This document shows positions 63,007 to 64,000 of a DNA stretch of 64,000 nt, in pieces (within the stretch, counting starts at the first letter, position 1; the number at the start of each line of letters is the position of its first letter). The DNA lies in NCBI RefSeq assembly GCF_032884065.1, contig NC_088883.1:21695637-21759636 (forward strand), in the 5' to 3' direction. The position numbers and the translations under genes were made by a program. This DNA comes from Artemia franciscana. Lineage: Eukaryota; Arthropoda; Branchiopoda; Anostraca; Artemiidae. The notes beneath the pieces are model-generated. The model was not told where the DNA came from. It ran no database searches and saw only the letters and a program-made list of their open reading frames with translations.

Positions 63007-63127
63007 CTGGTGCTGAGCCATCAGTTGCACTCCCTCTGGGGGATATCCATTTCATGGTTATCAGCAAGTCAGAATCGACAGTGTTTAATACAAATAAATC
63101 TGAAATAGTTACCTTCGGTGGCTTAAA
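63007..63127 (-). CDS. FN3 first-half exon of receptor-like gene
   Basis: This 121-nt exon (minus strand) lies between a tttcttttag acceptor and a gtattttt donor. It reads KPPKVTISDLFVLNTVDS, then LLITMKWISPRGSATDGSAP, with one base left over (phase 1). Pro-rich start, alternating hydrophobics and the single conserved Trp (KWISP) match FN3 strands A-B. The gene extends further upstream, to the right of the window. Role is unknown beyond an extracellular domain next to a membrane anchor. Confidence 0.65.
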
Positions 63128-63419
63128 CTAAAAGAAAAATGAATTAGAAGCTGATGAAAATTCTCAAAAAACACATGGAATCTTAACTATTGTCAAAAGT
63201 AGTGCATTGGAAAAATAAAATTTCAAAACAAAAACCATAGCGATATTTAAATAAAAGATTTTATCTTGTCCAGACCACTAGAGAATACCTGGAACATTTT
63301 TCACATGTTAACTAATAGAATTTTAGTTAGGTTGGCTGTTTGGATGCATTTCTTTAGCCAATCAGTCTGAGATTCATAAATGTCGCCATTTTTCTTTGTA
63401 TTATATTAAATTAAAAAAA
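63128..63419. other. Upstream intron, no feature recognised
   Basis: AT-rich spacer between the exon and the family R repeat. Confidence 0.45.
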
Positions 63420-64000
63420 CAAGTATTTTAGATGAAAGTAAGGAGCGACATTAAAACTTAAAACGAACAGTTATTACTCCGTATATGAAAGGGGCTTTTC
63501 CTTTTCAATACCCCGCTCTGTACGCTAAAGCTTGACTCTTTCTCTTAACTCTACATTTTAAAACAGTAAAAAACTTTAGCGTAAAGAGCGGGGCGTTGAG
63601 AAGGAAAAGCCCCTTTCATATACGGAGTAATTTCTGTTTGTTTTAAGTTTTAATGTCGTTCCTTACTTTCATTTAATAACTTGTTTTTTTTATTTAATTT
63701 CTGAACGTTTTTGAATCAATGCATGTTTTGATTTTGGCTCTCCGCAAAGGAATAATTAAAACGAAATTTGTATATTTATTTTTTTTGGCTAAATGGCTTT
63801 CTCATAATTTTGATCGAATGATTTTGAGAAAAAAAGAGCGGGGAGGAAGCTTAGTTGCCCTCCGATTTTCGGTTAATTAAAAAGGCAACTAGAACTTGTA
63901 ATGTTTTAACGAATCTTTTTATAAGTAAAAGATATACGTAACTTATAAATTAGCTTATGTAAAGAACTTGTGTATTCTCATGTTTTTATTACATATATGA
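63420..64000 (+). repeat. Interspersed repeat family R, copy 3 (runs off the window)
   Basis: Opens with the foldback at 63431-63676 and continues with aatttctgaacgtttttg, ggctaaatggctttctc and aaaaggcaactagaactt, collinear with 11520-11830. Truncated by the window end. Confidence 0.8.
63431..63676. repeat. Foldback (hairpin) element of family R
   Basis: Arms of about 100 bp (gaaagtaaggagcgacatta ... ccccgctctgtacgctaaag, and the inverse) flank a loop of about 40 bp, with near-perfect pairing. The best preserved copy in the window. Confidence 0.9.

Overview
This is eukaryotic, AT-rich, intron-bearing DNA packed with transposable elements. There are no bacterial-style operons. The short GT...AG-bounded exons, the mix of hAT, piggyBac, Helitron and several non-LTR retrotransposons, and a foldback repeat family (the 'aaggagcgacattaaaac' type) suggest an arthropod. 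I associate that foldback family with brine shrimp (Artemia), but this is recollection, not a search.

Layout. (1) 1-10.4 kb: several minus-strand Helitron derivatives (T-rich on the plus strand, with (TA)n tracts). They include two Helitron 3' ends joined tail-to-tail at 8.8 kb. A 7,487-bp hAT transposon (424-7910) sits inside one of them. (2) 10.4-19 kb: old repeats, a tRNA-Lys pseudogene, an inverted-repeat element and a dead piggyBac (about 15.1-17.3 kb). (3) 19.09-44.2 kb: three tandem copies (A, B, C) of a 5.5-kb unit made only of repeats: a decayed minus-strand reverse transcriptase, a plus-strand Helitron-like 5' end carrying a tRNA-like segment, A-rich tracts, and the 3' end of a minus-strand Helitron with the last helicase codons. 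Unit C is split by a second, same-length and nearly identical copy of the hAT transposon (30362-37848) and also carries an internal 949-bp duplication. (4) 44.4-63.2 kb: a host gene on the minus strand. Four exons encode a fibronectin-III-like domain (split over three exons), a Thr-rich stalk and a transmembrane segment. Its 14.2-kb intron has been colonised by at least six non-LTR retrotransposon pieces. (5) 63.4-64 kb: another foldback-family repeat running off the end.

The most notable structure is the composite hAT element. Its transposase gene was split by a 4-kb LINE just before the C-terminal dimerisation (hATC) part, and the whole LINE-carrying element then moved by hAT transposition. 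The two copies have the same length, differ by only a handful of substitutions, and have two different perfect 8-bp target duplications (CCTGATCC and GGTTCACC). Homologous empty sites for both insertions are in this same window. Both copies share the same disabling lesions, so the last jump must have used a transposase supplied in trans.

All comparisons are by eye; clade names for the LINEs are tentative. No gene in the window can be called intact with confidence apart from the four spliced exons.
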